Below are positions 32,253 through 44,010 of a stretch of 64,000 nucleotides of DNA, in pieces. Position 1 is the stretch's first letter. Each line of letters begins with the position of its first letter. Location: NCBI GenBank assembly GCA_031216915.1, contig CM062292.1:204311262-204375261 (forward strand). Reading direction: 5' to 3'. The notes under the pieces were generated by a model. That model worked only from the letters and a program-made list of their open reading frames with translations, searched no databases and was not told the origin of the DNA. The stretch comes from Pictodentalium vernedei (taxonomy: Eukaryota; Mollusca; Scaphopoda; Dentaliida; Dentaliidae). The position numbers were made by a program, and so were the translations under genes.

Positions 32253-32677
32253 TTGATTTCCTTCATTTATTATTTATTGGTGTTTAAGGTCACATACTTA
32301 TGCACAATGGCTAATTATGACAGTGACAGTTTTACGGGTGGAGGAAGCCGCAGTACCCGGAGAGAACCACCGAGCAACGACGAGCAGCTGCCAGCTCCCC
32401 AACATCGTAACAACTCCGCACTGCAGCACAGGCAGGGTTAGATTGGTTGAAGACATGTGCACCATCGACGTGCAGTACGCCTTAGCACACGGCGTCATCG
32501 TGCCCCATGTGGACAATCGGGGTTAAGTGCCTTGCCCAAGGACACAACGCGGGAGCGCGAATCAGTCGCTGAAATGGTCACCCATCCAACTAATCACCGC
32601 GCTCGACATTGCTTAACTTCGGTGATCTGACGAGAACCGGTTACCGCGACGCCACCGCGCTCCCTTGGTTTCCTTCA
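32253..32677 (-). repeat. Full 5S-headed SINE, target duplication
   Basis: Body 32266-32664 on the minus strand. The 5S head lies at about 32574-32640 (minus strand GATCACCGAAGTTAAGCAAT and GGATGGGTGACCATTTC). The body and tail are shared with the tRNA-headed SINEs, including the tail ACACCAATAAATAATAAAT. Target duplication TTGATTTCCTTCA (32253-32265) is matched by TTGGTTTCCTTCA (32665-32677). Confidence 0.9.
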
Positions 32678-32836
32678 GTGTTTGAAAAACTGCAAGGTTC
32701 AAATTTGTTGTGTCAAACTCACAAAATGAGAAAAAAAATAACTAATTATTACTTTATCGCAACGTGAGTATCGCGACCAATGTGTGTGACGTACCTTACT
32801 CATGTTGAAGATTCCATTACCAATATGTGTTTTTAA

Positions 32837-33083
32837 ATAACCATTTACCCAACGCACATGATATAAACAATTAATATTATAAATATTATTTTTATGATTT
32901 TTCAAAAATTTAAACAAAGCCATATCATGTGACCCCATATTTGAACGAGCTCGACGAGCTCCTTCCAATGAGGGTCACATAATATAGTTTTGTTGAAATT
33001 GTTTTTAATAATATTTATTATTCATCTGCATGTAAATTACGCGGGCGGGTGGGGTCGAATCGTTGGGTAAAGGGCCCGGTTAA
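32837..33083 (+). mobile_element. TTAA MITE family A, diverged
   Basis: Left CATTTACCCAACGCACATGA, centre GAACGAGCTCGACGAGCTCC, right GAATCGTTGGGTAAAGGGC with a CCCGG insertion before TTAA. Confidence 0.75.
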
Positions 33084-33115
33084 CACACACACACAAATCT
33101 ACTTTGCGGGACATT

Positions 33116-33371
33116 CAGTACTGTGATCACAAAAGCGAAAACATAATTTCGACCGCATTCGCTCTCATGTCCGCAACACTATATAATCTCACCTGTCGAA
33201 AGAGAAATACAATGACATTGAATCTGAGATGTAAAATTTTATTTTTCTGATGCAGTCTTGATTTTGCAGTATTTTGTGTGAGAAACCTCCACTCACCGGG
33301 GTAAGTGGGTCGCCATCAAATCGCGATACCATCGAGAAAAAAGTAAAACGCCTCTCTCACCACAGTCACTG
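33116..33371 (-). mobile_element. Family E element
   Basis: Left end CAGTACTGTGATCACAAAAG; right end, inverted, CAGTGACTGTGGTGAG. Shares AATTTCGACCGCATTCGCTC and TGTCCGCAACACTATATAAT with the 11.7 kb copy. Confidence 0.65.
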
Positions 33372-33434
33372 TAGCTTATAACAACACGCCCGTCGTGGAC
33401 TGGTCACATTTCCACGGGTGGGCAATATTTCCAC

Positions 33435-34150
33435 GGACGCAATAATATTAGATTCCAAACACTAATTACAGGAATAATCATCAAAACTTTAATGAAACAC
33501 CGGGTGCAACCCGGTGCTTCATTAAGTCAAATTTTGTTGATGATGATTTGTATTACCTGGTAAACGCATGCGAGGACATCACTGCACACGAGTGGATTAC
33601 GACCAATCCACGGCGACTGTACCTTACTCTTCGAGCTGCTTCAAATGAGCGTGGTGTGGTATGGGGAGGAAGGGGTCAAGTGTTATGTTTTCAGCGAGAG
33701 TGAATATGGTATACTACCTGGTAGGAGTGAATATCACTGCCCACGCGTGGATTACGACCAGTCCACTGTAATTTGACACGGTACGTTTTGAGCCTGTTCT
33801 GCTGTCGTTTTATGCAGACAAATATTAAACAAATTAATTTCAATGCCAAATTCTCTATTTCTAGGGACGCAATAATATTAGATTCCAAACACTAATTATA
33901 GGAATAATCATCAAAAACTTAATTAGTGAAGAGCCGGATGCAAATCGGTGGTTCATTAATTCAAATTTTGCTGTTGATGATTTTTATTACCTGGTAAACG
34001 CACGCGTGGACACCACTACCCACGCATGGGTTACGATCAGTCCAGGCGACTGTACTATACTCTTCGAGCTGCTTCAAGTGAGGGTGGTGTTGGGTGGGGT
34101 GGACGGGATCAAGTGTTATGTTTTCAGCAAGAGTGAATATGGTAGCTTTT
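33435..34150 (+). repeat. Direct duplication, two units about 430 bp apart
   Basis: Unit 1 from 33435 and unit 2 from 33865 both begin GGACGCAATAATATTAGATT and continue through TGATGATTTNTATTACCTGG, TACTCTTCGAGCTGCTTCAA and GTGTTATGTTTTCAGC. Each unit holds an inner inverted repeat CACCGGGTGC/AACCCGGTG or its decayed form. Could be a tandem duplication or two copies of one transposon. Confidence 0.75.
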
Positions 34151-35115
34151 ACATAATCTTCATATCTGGATTCATTCTGTGTGTTAGGTAGAAAGTTATT
34201 TTTTATAATATCCTGTCAATTTATCTCTGTTTCACCGGTAACTATGGCAACTATTTCATGCGCTGCTAGTCTGAATAATCCGAATAATAATGTCTTAGGA
34301 GATAGTAATAGTAAATATCTTGTCTATATAGCGCTGTCATGGAAGATTTAGCGCACCCCGGCATGCAGTATGGGAGCTATCATTGCTATTGCATGCATCG
34401 ATAAGGCTGGATGCAAACCAATGACGTTTATTATGTAGCGTGAATGATAATCAAGACATTTCTACGCAAACAACGCACTGCGTTTGTCTAAGACAGAATC
34501 TATGGTAACATCATTCCACTCTAGAGTTCAGAGAGTATGAAAATAGTGAAAAGAATTCGTATTTGCTTTGGTGAGGATAGGGACGCGGTGTACTTGTCGT
34601 CATGAGACAATCAGGGCGGATTCGGAGGTTATCCTATCGATGGTGTCACTGAAACGAATGAACAGAAATGCTAGTGACAAACGAGCCAACGGCTTGAAAA
34701 TCATATATTGATCAAGCTAATCAGTAATGCAGATTTGAAGAGATCTCTATCACTCATCATATCGTACTCAAGCTCTCTTAGGAACCAACATCACAGGATA
34801 AAACAAATCCACATTCAATTTGGACAAAAAGTCATTGGTTGTGACAAGTCATTGGAATCGATTCAGTTAGCCGATTCCAGCGATATGTCACATCCAATGT
34901 GCTGTAAACACAGAAAACAGTCTGGTACATTGAATACTGGGAGACAATTTGCAGTTTAGAAAAAATTAACAGCCCTAGTCACGTCTCTGAGCGATTTGAT
35001 CAAGAATCAGCGCTATGTGGTTCTACTTGAAACATCCGAATGCTGGTTGAAAGACAGCTAAACTGAGAAAATAAATAACGAAAAATTATTTTGTAAAGCA
35101 TGTTCTTGTCTAGAA
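34151..35115. other. No recognised feature
   Basis: Nearly 1 kb. An open frame at 34708-34956 shows no family feature. Confidence 0.4.
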
Positions 35116-35265
35116 ATGAAAAGAATACAGAACAGGGCAGTGTATGATTTTTTTCTGACCGTATCACGTGACCCATACGAACGGTCTAAATCCGCCATTG
35201 CACATACCAACATTATAACTGTCCAATTATTGAATTACCTCTCTGTCTTCAAGACTAAAATTTAA
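35116..35265 (+). mobile_element. LINE ORF2 fragment
   Basis: Encodes MKRIQNRAVYDFF then a charged stretch ending TVQLLNYLSVFKTKI and a stop. The motif (L)xxIQNRAxR at this spacing is typical of the region just after the reverse transcriptase domain of non-LTR retrotransposons. A family B MITE follows at 35274, and sequence beyond it (35523-35690) may be the continuation, though I could not confirm that. Confidence 0.45.
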
Positions 35266-35273
35266 GAGTGCCT

Positions 35274-35522
35274 TTATCCCTTTACCTAACCTAACCGGCA
35301 AAACCGGCCAGCGTTATTCACAAAAAGTACCACTCACTTTTGATTATTCTTTCATTTTTTGTCGCAAAAACATTGTTTATGACCTCTCATTGGAATGAGC
35401 TCTTCGAGTCCGTTCCAGTGAGGGTTATAAGCTATGTTTGTGACGCAAAATATGAAAAAAATAGTTATTCAAGAATTTTGTTTGCAAGCGTCGTTTGCCT
35501 TTCGTGCTAGTTAAAGGGTTAA
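35274..35522 (-). mobile_element. TTAA MITE family B
   Basis: Left TTATCCCTTTACCTAACCTA (TTAA decayed), centre AATGAGCTCTTCGAGTCCGT, right GCTAGTTAAAGGGTTAA. Arms AAACATTGTTTATGACCTCT and ATAAGCTATGTTTGTGACGC. Confidence 0.75.
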
Positions 35523-35717
35523 ACGTGTAGATTTTGAATTACCGGATAAAGGTTTCAGAGGTAGCTGCATCGGCTGTTAATCCCCTTGAAGCCACTTACC
35601 CGAATCGCCCAGAGCGTGTCACAGCACGCGCGAGTCCTCATCTGTACCATGCAAGGAACAGGCTTGTAAGTGTTGCGAACCACTATGAAGACTGATTTCA
35701 AGACATGTCACAGATGA

Positions 35718-35752
35718 TTAACCATTTACCTAACATGAAAAGACGACGACGG
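35718..35752 (+). repeat. Family B MITE terminus only
   Basis: TTAACCATTTACCTAACATG then AAAAGACGACGACGG; no other end found. Confidence 0.5.
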
Positions 35753-36042
35753 TACGTGTTTACCTCAGTACATCAACAGTACTCCACGTCCCGGGATTCA
35801 CACGGGTAATCTGTGAAATATATGAGGACCACAAGCTAAAATTCCGCTAATGACCCATAGGATTTAATCGTCCCTAAAACTTCCTAAGATTTTTTTTTTC
35901 AGGATAAAGCGTTGCTTGAGTAGAACATATGAGTATTTCGGTATTAATCCTCTCTTCCAGTACTATGACCGGAATCATGCCCCCCCCCCCCCCCCACTCC
36001 CCCCCCTCCCCACATCACCACCCTCAAACCCCATGACAAAAT
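35753..36042. other. Poly-C tract region
   Basis: C-rich stretch at 35984-36012, otherwise no feature. Confidence 0.35.
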
Positions 36043-36300
36043 ATAGAATGGAATACTTTATTGCACTTCCAATATACATGATATAGTATGGCACAGATGC
36101 TATTTAAACATGTGAAAATACAAAATATACTCATCTAACATCTAACCTAGGAATAATACAAACATTTTATATGGCAAAATGTAAGAACCACAAGCACATT
36201 TACAGCTGGTGGACCTCCGGGTTGAACCCGGAGGTCCATTAGCTGAAGCTTTGCTCGCTCATACCCCTTCGCCCGCCTTCCACTCATATCCTGGTTCCAT
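36043..36300 (-). mobile_element. Possible LINE 3' UTR with terminal hairpin
   Basis: AATGGAATACTTTATTGCAC at the left edge resembles the TTTATTGCACGACC tail of the LINE at 20.19 kb. A hairpin with GGACCTCCGGGTT / AACCCGGAGGTCC lies at 36203-36245. No coding part seen. Confidence 0.35.
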
Positions 36301-37150
36301 GTGGGAATATACTTAGATAAGTATGCTAACGTGGTCCACATTGTATTTGATGATGAGTAACTTTGTTCTTAAATCTTAATTTTGTTTCACGCGACGCTTC
36401 TCCGCTTACCGTTGCATCCTGGTGGGTCTGTCATTGTTCCCACACGCTTTTTGATGGACTACGTATATGTTCAAAACCTTGGACTTCACACGCATGGACA
36501 GCTGTTTGCTAATTGCATAAGTCTCTTTAGTAAAAGAAAGTCAACTGGAATTTCAATCAGCATGGAAAATGCCAAGATGGTCTATTTTATTCACTAACGG
36601 AATATAAACCTCTAATCAGTAACTTTTAAGTTGAGAGTAATGAGAATTTTATAGTTTTCAATTTACTTAAACTTAATAGGTCGAATAATATAGTCAATTG
36701 GGCAATAAATTCCTTCTGATCTTGTGACGAAAACTTAATAAATCGTCTCTCCTGACTCCAGGATATTAGCTATTTGGCATTTGATATATTTTCCCTTTGC
36801 TGCTTTTACAAGCGGTGTGGGTTTTAATAGTTCCAAATGCCTACACCATGGTGTGAAAAAGATTGTTAGAGAAACCTGAAGTGATACATAAGTCGATAAC
36901 TTTCACAAGGTTCATTTTTCATGAACAAGGGTGCCAGAGTCACGAAGGCAAATGGCACATTCTGCTTCGACGGAGACAGTCAACGTTTTGCTGTCGCGGA
37001 CGACCAGGCCTGAAAATAAGCAGTCTGATTTTTGCAAAATGAGGTCCCAAGAGGGTGAATTGGATGATGCTATCCCATACAGTGGGCCAATTTTTTCTCT
37101 GGGTACCTCTTTCTGTTCAGTTTTGAGACCCTGATTCAAATTGAGCTTCA
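36301..37150. other. No recognised feature
   Basis: Unassigned. Confidence 0.35.
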
Positions 37151-37213
37151 CAGAGGGTAAATTTAGTGATGCTACCCTGCTGTGCAGGGTAGCATCACTA
37201 AATTCACTCTCTG
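37151..37213. repeat. Hairpin
   Basis: AGTGATGCTACCCTG and CAGGGTAGCATCACT pair around CTGTG, extended by CAGAGGGTAAATTT / AAATTCACTCTCTG. A second stretch GGTGAATTGGATGATGCTAT at 37050 echoes the arm. Confidence 0.8.
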
Positions 37214-37833
37214 GAGATTTTATTTTGCCGATGTCGGTCTTCTTATTTTCTGGCTTGCGTACGACAGATTTCTCCCTCAGCTATACGTGAAACATACGCG
37301 TGTCCAGGGTGAGACAGCGGAGTGGGATATTTCTACCCCACCCACCCCACGTGACATCCTCATTTGCATATTTTATTAGGTCGCCGGAACTAAATATTTC
37401 TAATGAATTAGTGTTCACAAACGTTCAAACGCCTCTTAAATTGTGTTCGTTTAGAACCTTTTTATCTGTTCCTTGTTGATATAGACTCAATATTTAATTA
37501 TTATTCAAATATTAAACTTGATTTGTTTCAATCCCATGTTTCTCTGCAGATTTAATAATATTACTGCACGAATCTATCGATCGATCAATAATCTCACAAT
37601 GCCCCTTACATTAGAGTTTGACACGCGCAAATTCATTAACCCCTTACGGACAGTGTTACAAATCAATTTTTTAGTATATACCTATGGTATATACCTAACT
37701 TTTGTACAATCTTTCCGATGAAATTGTTCGTTTTTCGAAAGGACTACGACTTGATAAATTGGGTATGTCAGCACGTGACCGCCAATTATCTATAATGACG
37801 TAATCCTCGTGTGGGGGAGAAAAATCATCGTCG
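37214..37833. other. No recognised feature
   Basis: Unassigned. Confidence 0.35.
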
Positions 37834-37977
37834 ATGAGTCTGAAGGTGGGAATGGGGAAATCTCACCCTCGGGGCAAGATGTTTGAACCAGACCCTCGGC
37901 TGCTGAGAGTCTGGTTCAAATATCTTGCCCCTCGGGTGAGATTTCCCCATCCCACCTCCAGATTCATCGGGGATCAT
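37834..37977. repeat. Long hairpin, about 60-bp arms
   Basis: ATGAGTCTGAAGGTGGGAAT... pairs with ...ATCCCACCTCCAGATTCAT; the inner arms TTTGAACCAGAC / GTCTGGTTCAAA flank CCTCGGCTGCTGAGA. Confidence 0.85.
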
Positions 37978-38424
37978 AATAATCTCTAACATGAGTTTAG
38001 TTTGGACCGAGATTCAAACAACCGCCGAGAGAAAGGTATAAAATATCACTGGAGGGTTAGTACCGAAGGAAATACTCTTGTTGAATCCCAGATATTAATT
38101 TGCGTTGGCAAAAAACTCCTGAGTCCTTTATTGACCCCGTACCCTCTGATTTGTTGTCCCAGTATGAACCACCCAGGACACTTCGCTCATCGAACGTTTA
38201 CAATCGAGTACAACCCACATCAAAATTAATCACTGAAGAAAGTAGCTTATCGCTAAAGCACACACGGAGTGGACTTTCCACCCAGCTAATAATTCATCTG
38301 TCCCCGTATAAGCTTAGGATTCCACTCTATGGTTTTTCGGATATTGCAAACATGCCATGCCACGCACGATCTTCAAACTTAGTTTCTTGGCCCTTGGTTT
38401 GTGTAGCATTTTTTTCTAAACCCT
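37978..38424. other. No recognised feature
   Basis: Overlapping open frames at 38002-38480 have no family features and run into the MITE. Confidence 0.35.
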
Positions 38425-38667
38425 TTAACCCTTTACCTAACGAATCGCCCGCATCCGCCCGCGTAATAGTGAGCAGTTGAAAAAATTTAATTTTTCAAAA
38501 TATTTCAACAAACCCATATCATGTGACCCCTCATTGGAACGAGCTCATTGAGCTCGTTCCAATGAGGGGTCACACGATATGATTTTGTTGAAATTTTTTG
38601 AAAAAGTTTAAAAAATGATATTTAAAATAATAAAGTTTGATATCGTCTGCTCTGGGTAAAGGGTTAA
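38425..38667 (-). mobile_element. TTAA MITE family A
   Basis: Left CCCTTTACCTAACGAATCGC, centre GGAACGAGCTCATTGAGCTC, right ATCGTCTGCTCTGGGTAAAG then TTAA. Confidence 0.85.
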
Positions 38668-38689
38668 AATAGTGAATACCATCTCATAA

Positions 38690-39960
38690 AGTAGAAATAG
38701 ACAGAAAGAATATGTGGAAAATAATCAGTGTCGAACGCAAAACTTGAACCTGAAAATTTGAATAAAGAAATATGCTGACATCATCCATTTTTAACCACAC
38801 AGTATGATCAAATGGGGAATTTTGCCATTGTTGCCATCTACCTCTCAGTGAGGCGCACATAATCCAGTGTTTCTAAACAAAAAAAAATTGTAGGTTTTCT
38901 ATCTCCTTTTTGACTTCACATTTCTGAACAATTTTGTGTGAAAACTATATCTAAATAATATCTACTTTCCCCATAATTCCAATGGTAAGGCTGAAGATAA
39001 TTAATCTTTCGATTCTCAGGCAGCGAAGCATTCGTTTTTTCGGCCCGCGTTCATCATATTTATTTCGGAGGCAAAATTCAAAATGTATAAAACTATCATA
39101 GGGTGTGATTTTAGCGGTATCACATCGCGATTTGCGATTCAGTATGTCGTATACATTGATACAGTATTGTTATTCTCTTCACGAATTATGCACAAAATAA
39201 ATATTTATTTAACTGGTTGAGATATGGATTAGTTTGGGTGGTCTGAATTTGTTCATCGAAAATTGTTTTATTACAAATTATTGGAGAATGCCAACAGGCA
39301 CTCTTCAAAAATTTGTAGGAGAACAAATCTGTATAAAAAACTATTATTTTCGTTTGACTGAAAACGAAACATGGATAAGGAAAATGTAAGCTTTTGCACT
39401 GATACTCTCATTTTGTGAAAGGCCTGATTGTGGCTTCTAGCACTCAACCAGTTTAAAAAACTTATTTTTTATTTCCATTTTAGTTGTCCTATATTGATTT
39501 TGTGTTGTATGATGACTGTTACAAAAAAAACTATCAGTGAAATCAACATCAACATGGAAGCTCTAGTATTTAATTTTAGGCTCTAACAACTGGATTTTTG
39601 GCATCGGAGACCATTCCATCAGGAGTAAAAAATAAAAATAAAAATCGCCCTCCCTCATTCGTTTTAAAAAAAAATAGTCTGACAAACAATTATTTAAGTT
39701 TGATTGGCCTAATTTATTACAATTTATCAGGTGCCTACGTCATGGATAAAACTTTTAAGTCCACTGTCCGATAAATAGTCTAATGATAACAAAAACCGGT
39801 TATAAAATTACATCTCCAATTTAATCTGCATTAAATGCAACTGCCGCCTGTTAAAAAATGTTACCAAATGCAAAAGTCGAAACTCTAGGGCGAATCCTCA
39901 GGATTAAAAGCAGAGTTTCAGCAAATGGACCTTCAGGTGGAAGCCGGTGGTCTATTGGCT
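38690..39960 (+). repeat. Dispersed repeat G, interrupted by a Harbinger-like element
   Basis: Left half 38690-38988 and right half 39710-39960 align collinearly with 23430-23960. Diverged but ordered similarity, so an old repeat. Confidence 0.55.
38989..39709 (+). mobile_element. Harbinger-like non-autonomous element, copy 1
   Basis: 721 bp, flanked by TAA at both sides (38986-38988 and 39710-39712). Ends GGCTGAAGATAATTAA and, inverted, GGCCAATCAAACTTAA. About 85-90% like copy 2 by eye. It contains a family D module (about 39212-39458) with hairpin GAGAATGCCAACAGGCACTC. 3-bp TWA duplications and GG ends fit PIF/Harbinger, but no transposase is present. Confidence 0.6.
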
Positions 39961-41398
39961 GACATTTTGTTTACATTTATAATTTTCCACAGGTTTTGTA
40001 GAGTTATATATTTGTAGAAACGAAGTGAAAAGGTTTGTGTTTTTGATAGTTTATCATTTTGTGCTCTGCAATGTCAAACTTCGTCGTTTTTAAAAGGTCC
40101 ACCTCTACGTTTGTAATTTTCATTCTCTAATAGACAGCGGCGGATCGAAGATCTTTTCCCTTTATCTTAGCTGACTAACAAATGACTTGCAAAAAAGTAG
40201 TGAATAACTAAACACTCCATGTCCAGCTTTCTGTCCGGTAGGGGAGTTAACTCGAAATACTGGGGTGAACGAATGCAGAAAACATCAACGAGCGAGAGAA
40301 TTAACCGAATGGTTTGTGATTGCCGTAAAACAATCAGATCTTCATTATTACTTAGATCATATATGACAATATTAGTAACACCCTAGTCCGTCTCTAATCT
40401 GTACCTGTTAACCGAAGATCTGGCTTATATATTTTATCCATTGTTCTTCGAGGCTTCATGTCTTAGGATTATAATTACTTGGATTAATCCATTGCAAGTG
40501 TAAAGAAAGATAGCATGAGAGAAATCCAGTGTCATTTTCTGAACTGTGATTGTATTCTTTATCATCACCTTAATAAAAATATACTCAACGGGAGATTTTT
40601 AACCTTTCTTTATGACAATAAGGAGAAATTTCATTTTTTTAAAACTAATCCTAGCAGTAGTGTTCTTTGATAGAGATTTCTTTCTTTCCTTTCATATTTA
40701 TTTCAATTGTATTTCAAGAAAAAAATCACCAATGCTCACGTGCCTTTAATTTCAGATTCATTATACATAAGAGAAGCAGAAATGACGAGTGAAAAAAAAA
40801 AATTAAAAATTATGAAAATTATAATCACCTTAAAGTAAAATTGCGAACAAAAATCACGTAGCACATGAATATTCCACTTTATCCGAAGTAAAGAGAAATA
40901 CTTTGCCTCTTAAAAGACGAGTCTCAGTTCACGCGTAATCTGACGCTCACTTGAAATATTCTGAAAAATGCTCTTTTTCAGCCAAAACAGGAAGCAAAAA
41001 CAAAATATCGTACACTCATTATATTTATATTACTGTTTTCTGTATTTATTGCAGATTACTAAAATAACGCGTAAAAATTTCACCTAACATATTCAAAGGT
41101 CAAAAAATACATTTAAACACACTTGGGGTCGGCTTTTTTCGTAAAATTTACTAAGGTTCCACACGATGTTCAGGACCAATTTTCAAATTAAAAAGGAAGC
41201 AAAAAATAATTGCGCTACAATCAACATAAACATATTACATAAAACTAGAATAATGGAACTAAATGGAAATAACGCGTAAAATATTGTCTTTCAACAGATT
41301 ATTTGTTTAATTAATGTTTAAAATATTTTGTCCATGGGCATCAGTGTTAAGATTTAGACCCACTTTTTCCTCGAAAGTGACGCATGCGCAGTAGACAC
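39961..41398. other. No recognised feature
   Basis: 1.4 kb of very A+T-rich sequence; no ORF or repeat supported. Confidence 0.45.
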
Positions 41399-41574
41399 CG
41401 GACCGAAAACCCTCAAAGGCACGAGTTCGGACGAGCTCGTTCTAATGAGGGACCAAAAGCTTTGTTCTGGGAGCAAACATTTTTAAAAAATAATAAAATT
41501 TGAATGACAATATGATTATTTTTGTGAAGAGCGCTGATCGGATGTGGTAGTCACGTTAGGTGAAGATAAGATTT
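41399..41574 (+). mobile_element. Family B MITE, right half only
   Basis: GAGTTCGGACGAGCTCGTTC core, AAAGCTTTGTTCTGGGAGCA arm and right end GTCACGTTAGGTGAAGATAA. The left arm is lost. Confidence 0.5.
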
Positions 41575-41690
41575 GGGGAATATCAGTGAGCAAAAACCAG
41601 AAAAAGCTGTACAGCTTTATCCCCTATCCATTTACATCTTTTATTTCAAAATTTGAATTTGTAAATATTTTTTTTTGCAAAATTTATGTA

Positions 41691-42104
41691 AATGAGTACA
41701 GAAGCGGTGGAGCCACGTTGGGGTGGGGGGGGGGGGCATACGGGGAGCGTGCCCCTCCACTTAGCAAACGTGTCAATATACAGGCATTCCTGTAACATTA
41801 TTTGCAAATCCAAACAATATTTAGCCAAGGAATCCCACTTGAGGCCGCTCCGGTCCGTTTCTTCTACTTCAACTATCTTCTAACCCGAAGGCAGGCCTTC
41901 GGGTTGGAAGATGGTTAAAGAAGAAGAAACGGACAAGACAGTGACCACGTGGCGGCATATTCATTTAAACGAAAGACTCTAGCGAGTCATGGTACATTTA
42001 CTGATATACGATTGTAACCTTTCTCACGCTGAGTCGAACCATGGTAGCATTGTATATTTGTGCCCCTCCACTTTTATAGAACCTTCGCCGCCCCTGAATG
42101 AGCA
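41691..42104. mobile_element. hAT-type MITE with 8-bp duplication
   Basis: Element 41699-42096. Target duplication AATGAGTA (41691-41698) is matched by AATGAGCA (42097-42104). Ends CAGAAGCGGTGGAGCC and, inverted, CAGGGGCGGCGAAGG. Contains an inverted repeat (CGTTTCTTCT.CTTCAACTA and TTAAAGAAGAAGAAACG) around the hairpin CCCGAAGGCAGGCCTTCGGG. Confidence 0.8.
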
Positions 42105-42500
42105 GATATTTATTTTCTTAAATCTAATGTAAATAAAATTTTCTTTTAAGAGAGAAGAATATTGACACTTTTATTAAAAAGAGGCTTTGAATCTGGACCC
42201 ATTGGTATTTTTGACGAACACTAAAGTGCTATCGGCACCAGCCAAAATAAAAGTTTCAGTAACCCCACAGCTCTATATAGCCGTGCGCGTAAATTATTAT
42301 GACTCTCCTTCGCAGATTTGTTCTTCGTAGTGTCTGTCTTCTGTTCGTCGGCTGCAGTTCTATTTATTACGTAAACATTTATGCAAAGGCTTAAATAATT
42401 GAAAGAGTTGCATTTAAACGCACGAAAACCTTTTTTATGATCAAAGGATTCATTATGCAACATGCGCTATCAGTGGCGTTTGCTGATTTTGTTATTAGTA

Positions 42501-42858
42501 CAGGGTGTAGACGGGGAGGGGGTAATCGGGATGATGTGCCCCCCCCCCCCAAAAAAAAAAAAAATCCAAAAGGACCTCTCAAAGTAAACATTATTCCAAG
42601 CTAGGACCGAATCGCCGCAATAAGATTTTTTGGTTTCATACATCCACAGGCCATACCGCCCCTACAAATTATACTACGGTTTAGGTCCAAGTTTGGACTA
42701 GGTAAACACATTTAAATTCCCCTAGCACAACTACAGAAAACCATCTGGATTTTATTTCAATCAACAAAATTGACTCATTCATATTCCCCGAAAAGACCAT
42801 TGGGTCTACATAAATACCAAATTATTACCCAATATGAAAAATTCTGGCTACACCCTTG
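42501..42858. mobile_element. hAT-type MITE
   Basis: Ends CAGGGTGTAGACGGGGAG and, inverted, CAAGGGTGTAGCCAGAA. Inside is GGTCCAAGTTTGGACTAGG, also present in the hAT MITE at 59.87 kb. C and A homopolymers at 42540-42563. No clear target duplication. Confidence 0.6.
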
Positions 42859-43452
42859 TAAACCAAGGCTATGTTAAAATAAACATACAGCACACATCAG
42901 CCAACTGATAATATTCACTTGTTAAAATATTTTATGCCCTGATGTTTCTACTAAAAAGTTAGAAAAAATGTACAAAACTATTTTTTACGCATGTTTTATG
43001 TTGATCTTTAAAATTGAGCATTCCCGGAATTGGTCAAGGCAACCACTCCGTTAATTTTTAATGAATATTCCATGTGTCTATTGGGAATATTACTAAGTAT
43101 TTAAAAAAAACAGATGAGAAATGCCTACCGCAGTGGAAAAAAGTATGCGTTAATATCGTTTTAGCCAAATCCTAGTTCGACAGATGGACAAACTGTGTGA
43201 ATTTATGAGAAATGTTGAAAGATATCGAAACAGTTACTACCAAGGCTTGCATTCCTTTATATACGACGAATAAAGCTTTCAACGTACACTTATTAACATA
43301 TGATATACGTCGAAAAAGTCACATTTATTCCCAGCGGTTTTTTCTGCACTCATTGCTGGGTTCTTATGTATTTTGCTTGTAAAATTTCGACTATGACCGC
43401 TAAACAACAACACCAATAATGGAAACAGCAAGGACAAGAACGTTATTATCTC
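42859..43452. other. No recognised feature
   Basis: Unassigned. Confidence 0.35.
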
Positions 43453-43740
43453 TTAACTCGCTGAGTATTTTCAAAATATTTTCATCAAATCTAGTCATGG
43501 CTGCTTCAGAGCAGCCATGACTAGATTTAATGAAAAATTGATGTAAACTTGCTCCAAGAAATCATTGGTCAAAAATGAATTCAATTTACAGAGGAAAATT
43601 TGATACAACAGCCATGACTACATTTGATGAAAATTCATCTAAATTTAACGCAAGAAATCATTGGTCGAAAGAACATTCAATTTCCAGAGGAAAATGTGGT
43701 TGAATTTGTGTCCTGGGCAGGAATATCTACAAGAATTTAT
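43453..43740 (+). mobile_element. Family C MITE, with 97-bp internal duplication
   Basis: Starts TTAACTCGCTGAGTATTTTC, followed by the palindrome TCATGGCTGCTTCAGAGCAG. The block CAGCCATGACTAGATTTAAT to CAATTTACAGAGGAAAAT is repeated from 43609. The right terminus was not found. Confidence 0.55.
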
Positions 43741-43884
43741 AAAACATAAGCAACAACAGTGGCTGTAGTTGGTCTCCTTTACTACTAATAGTGATGCTGT
43801 AGTGCTGGTGGTTCTCTATGACCTGTTACATCTGTAGATCGTCCTTTCTGCTTGACTCTCAATGAAACCACCATCTGCCCTTCG

Positions 43885-44010
43885 GGGAGCACGGTAACTC
43901 TGTAGTTAGAACATGGGTCTTGAAGTCGAAAGGTCGACGGTTCGACCTTGACCAACAGTTACTGCGTTGTGTCCTTGAGCAAGACAATTAAACCCGATTG
44001 CCCACGATTG
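43885..44010 (+). repeat. SINE head fragment
   Basis: GGGAGCACGGTAACTC head-like start, box-B-like GGTTCGACC, then TACTGCGTTGTGTCCTTGAG and CCCGATTGCCCACG. Truncated against the tandem repeat that follows. Confidence 0.6.

Noticed and set aside
38002-38480. Overlapping open frames of 75 and 126 codons
   Set aside because: The longer one ends inside a family A MITE and neither shows a recognisable motif.
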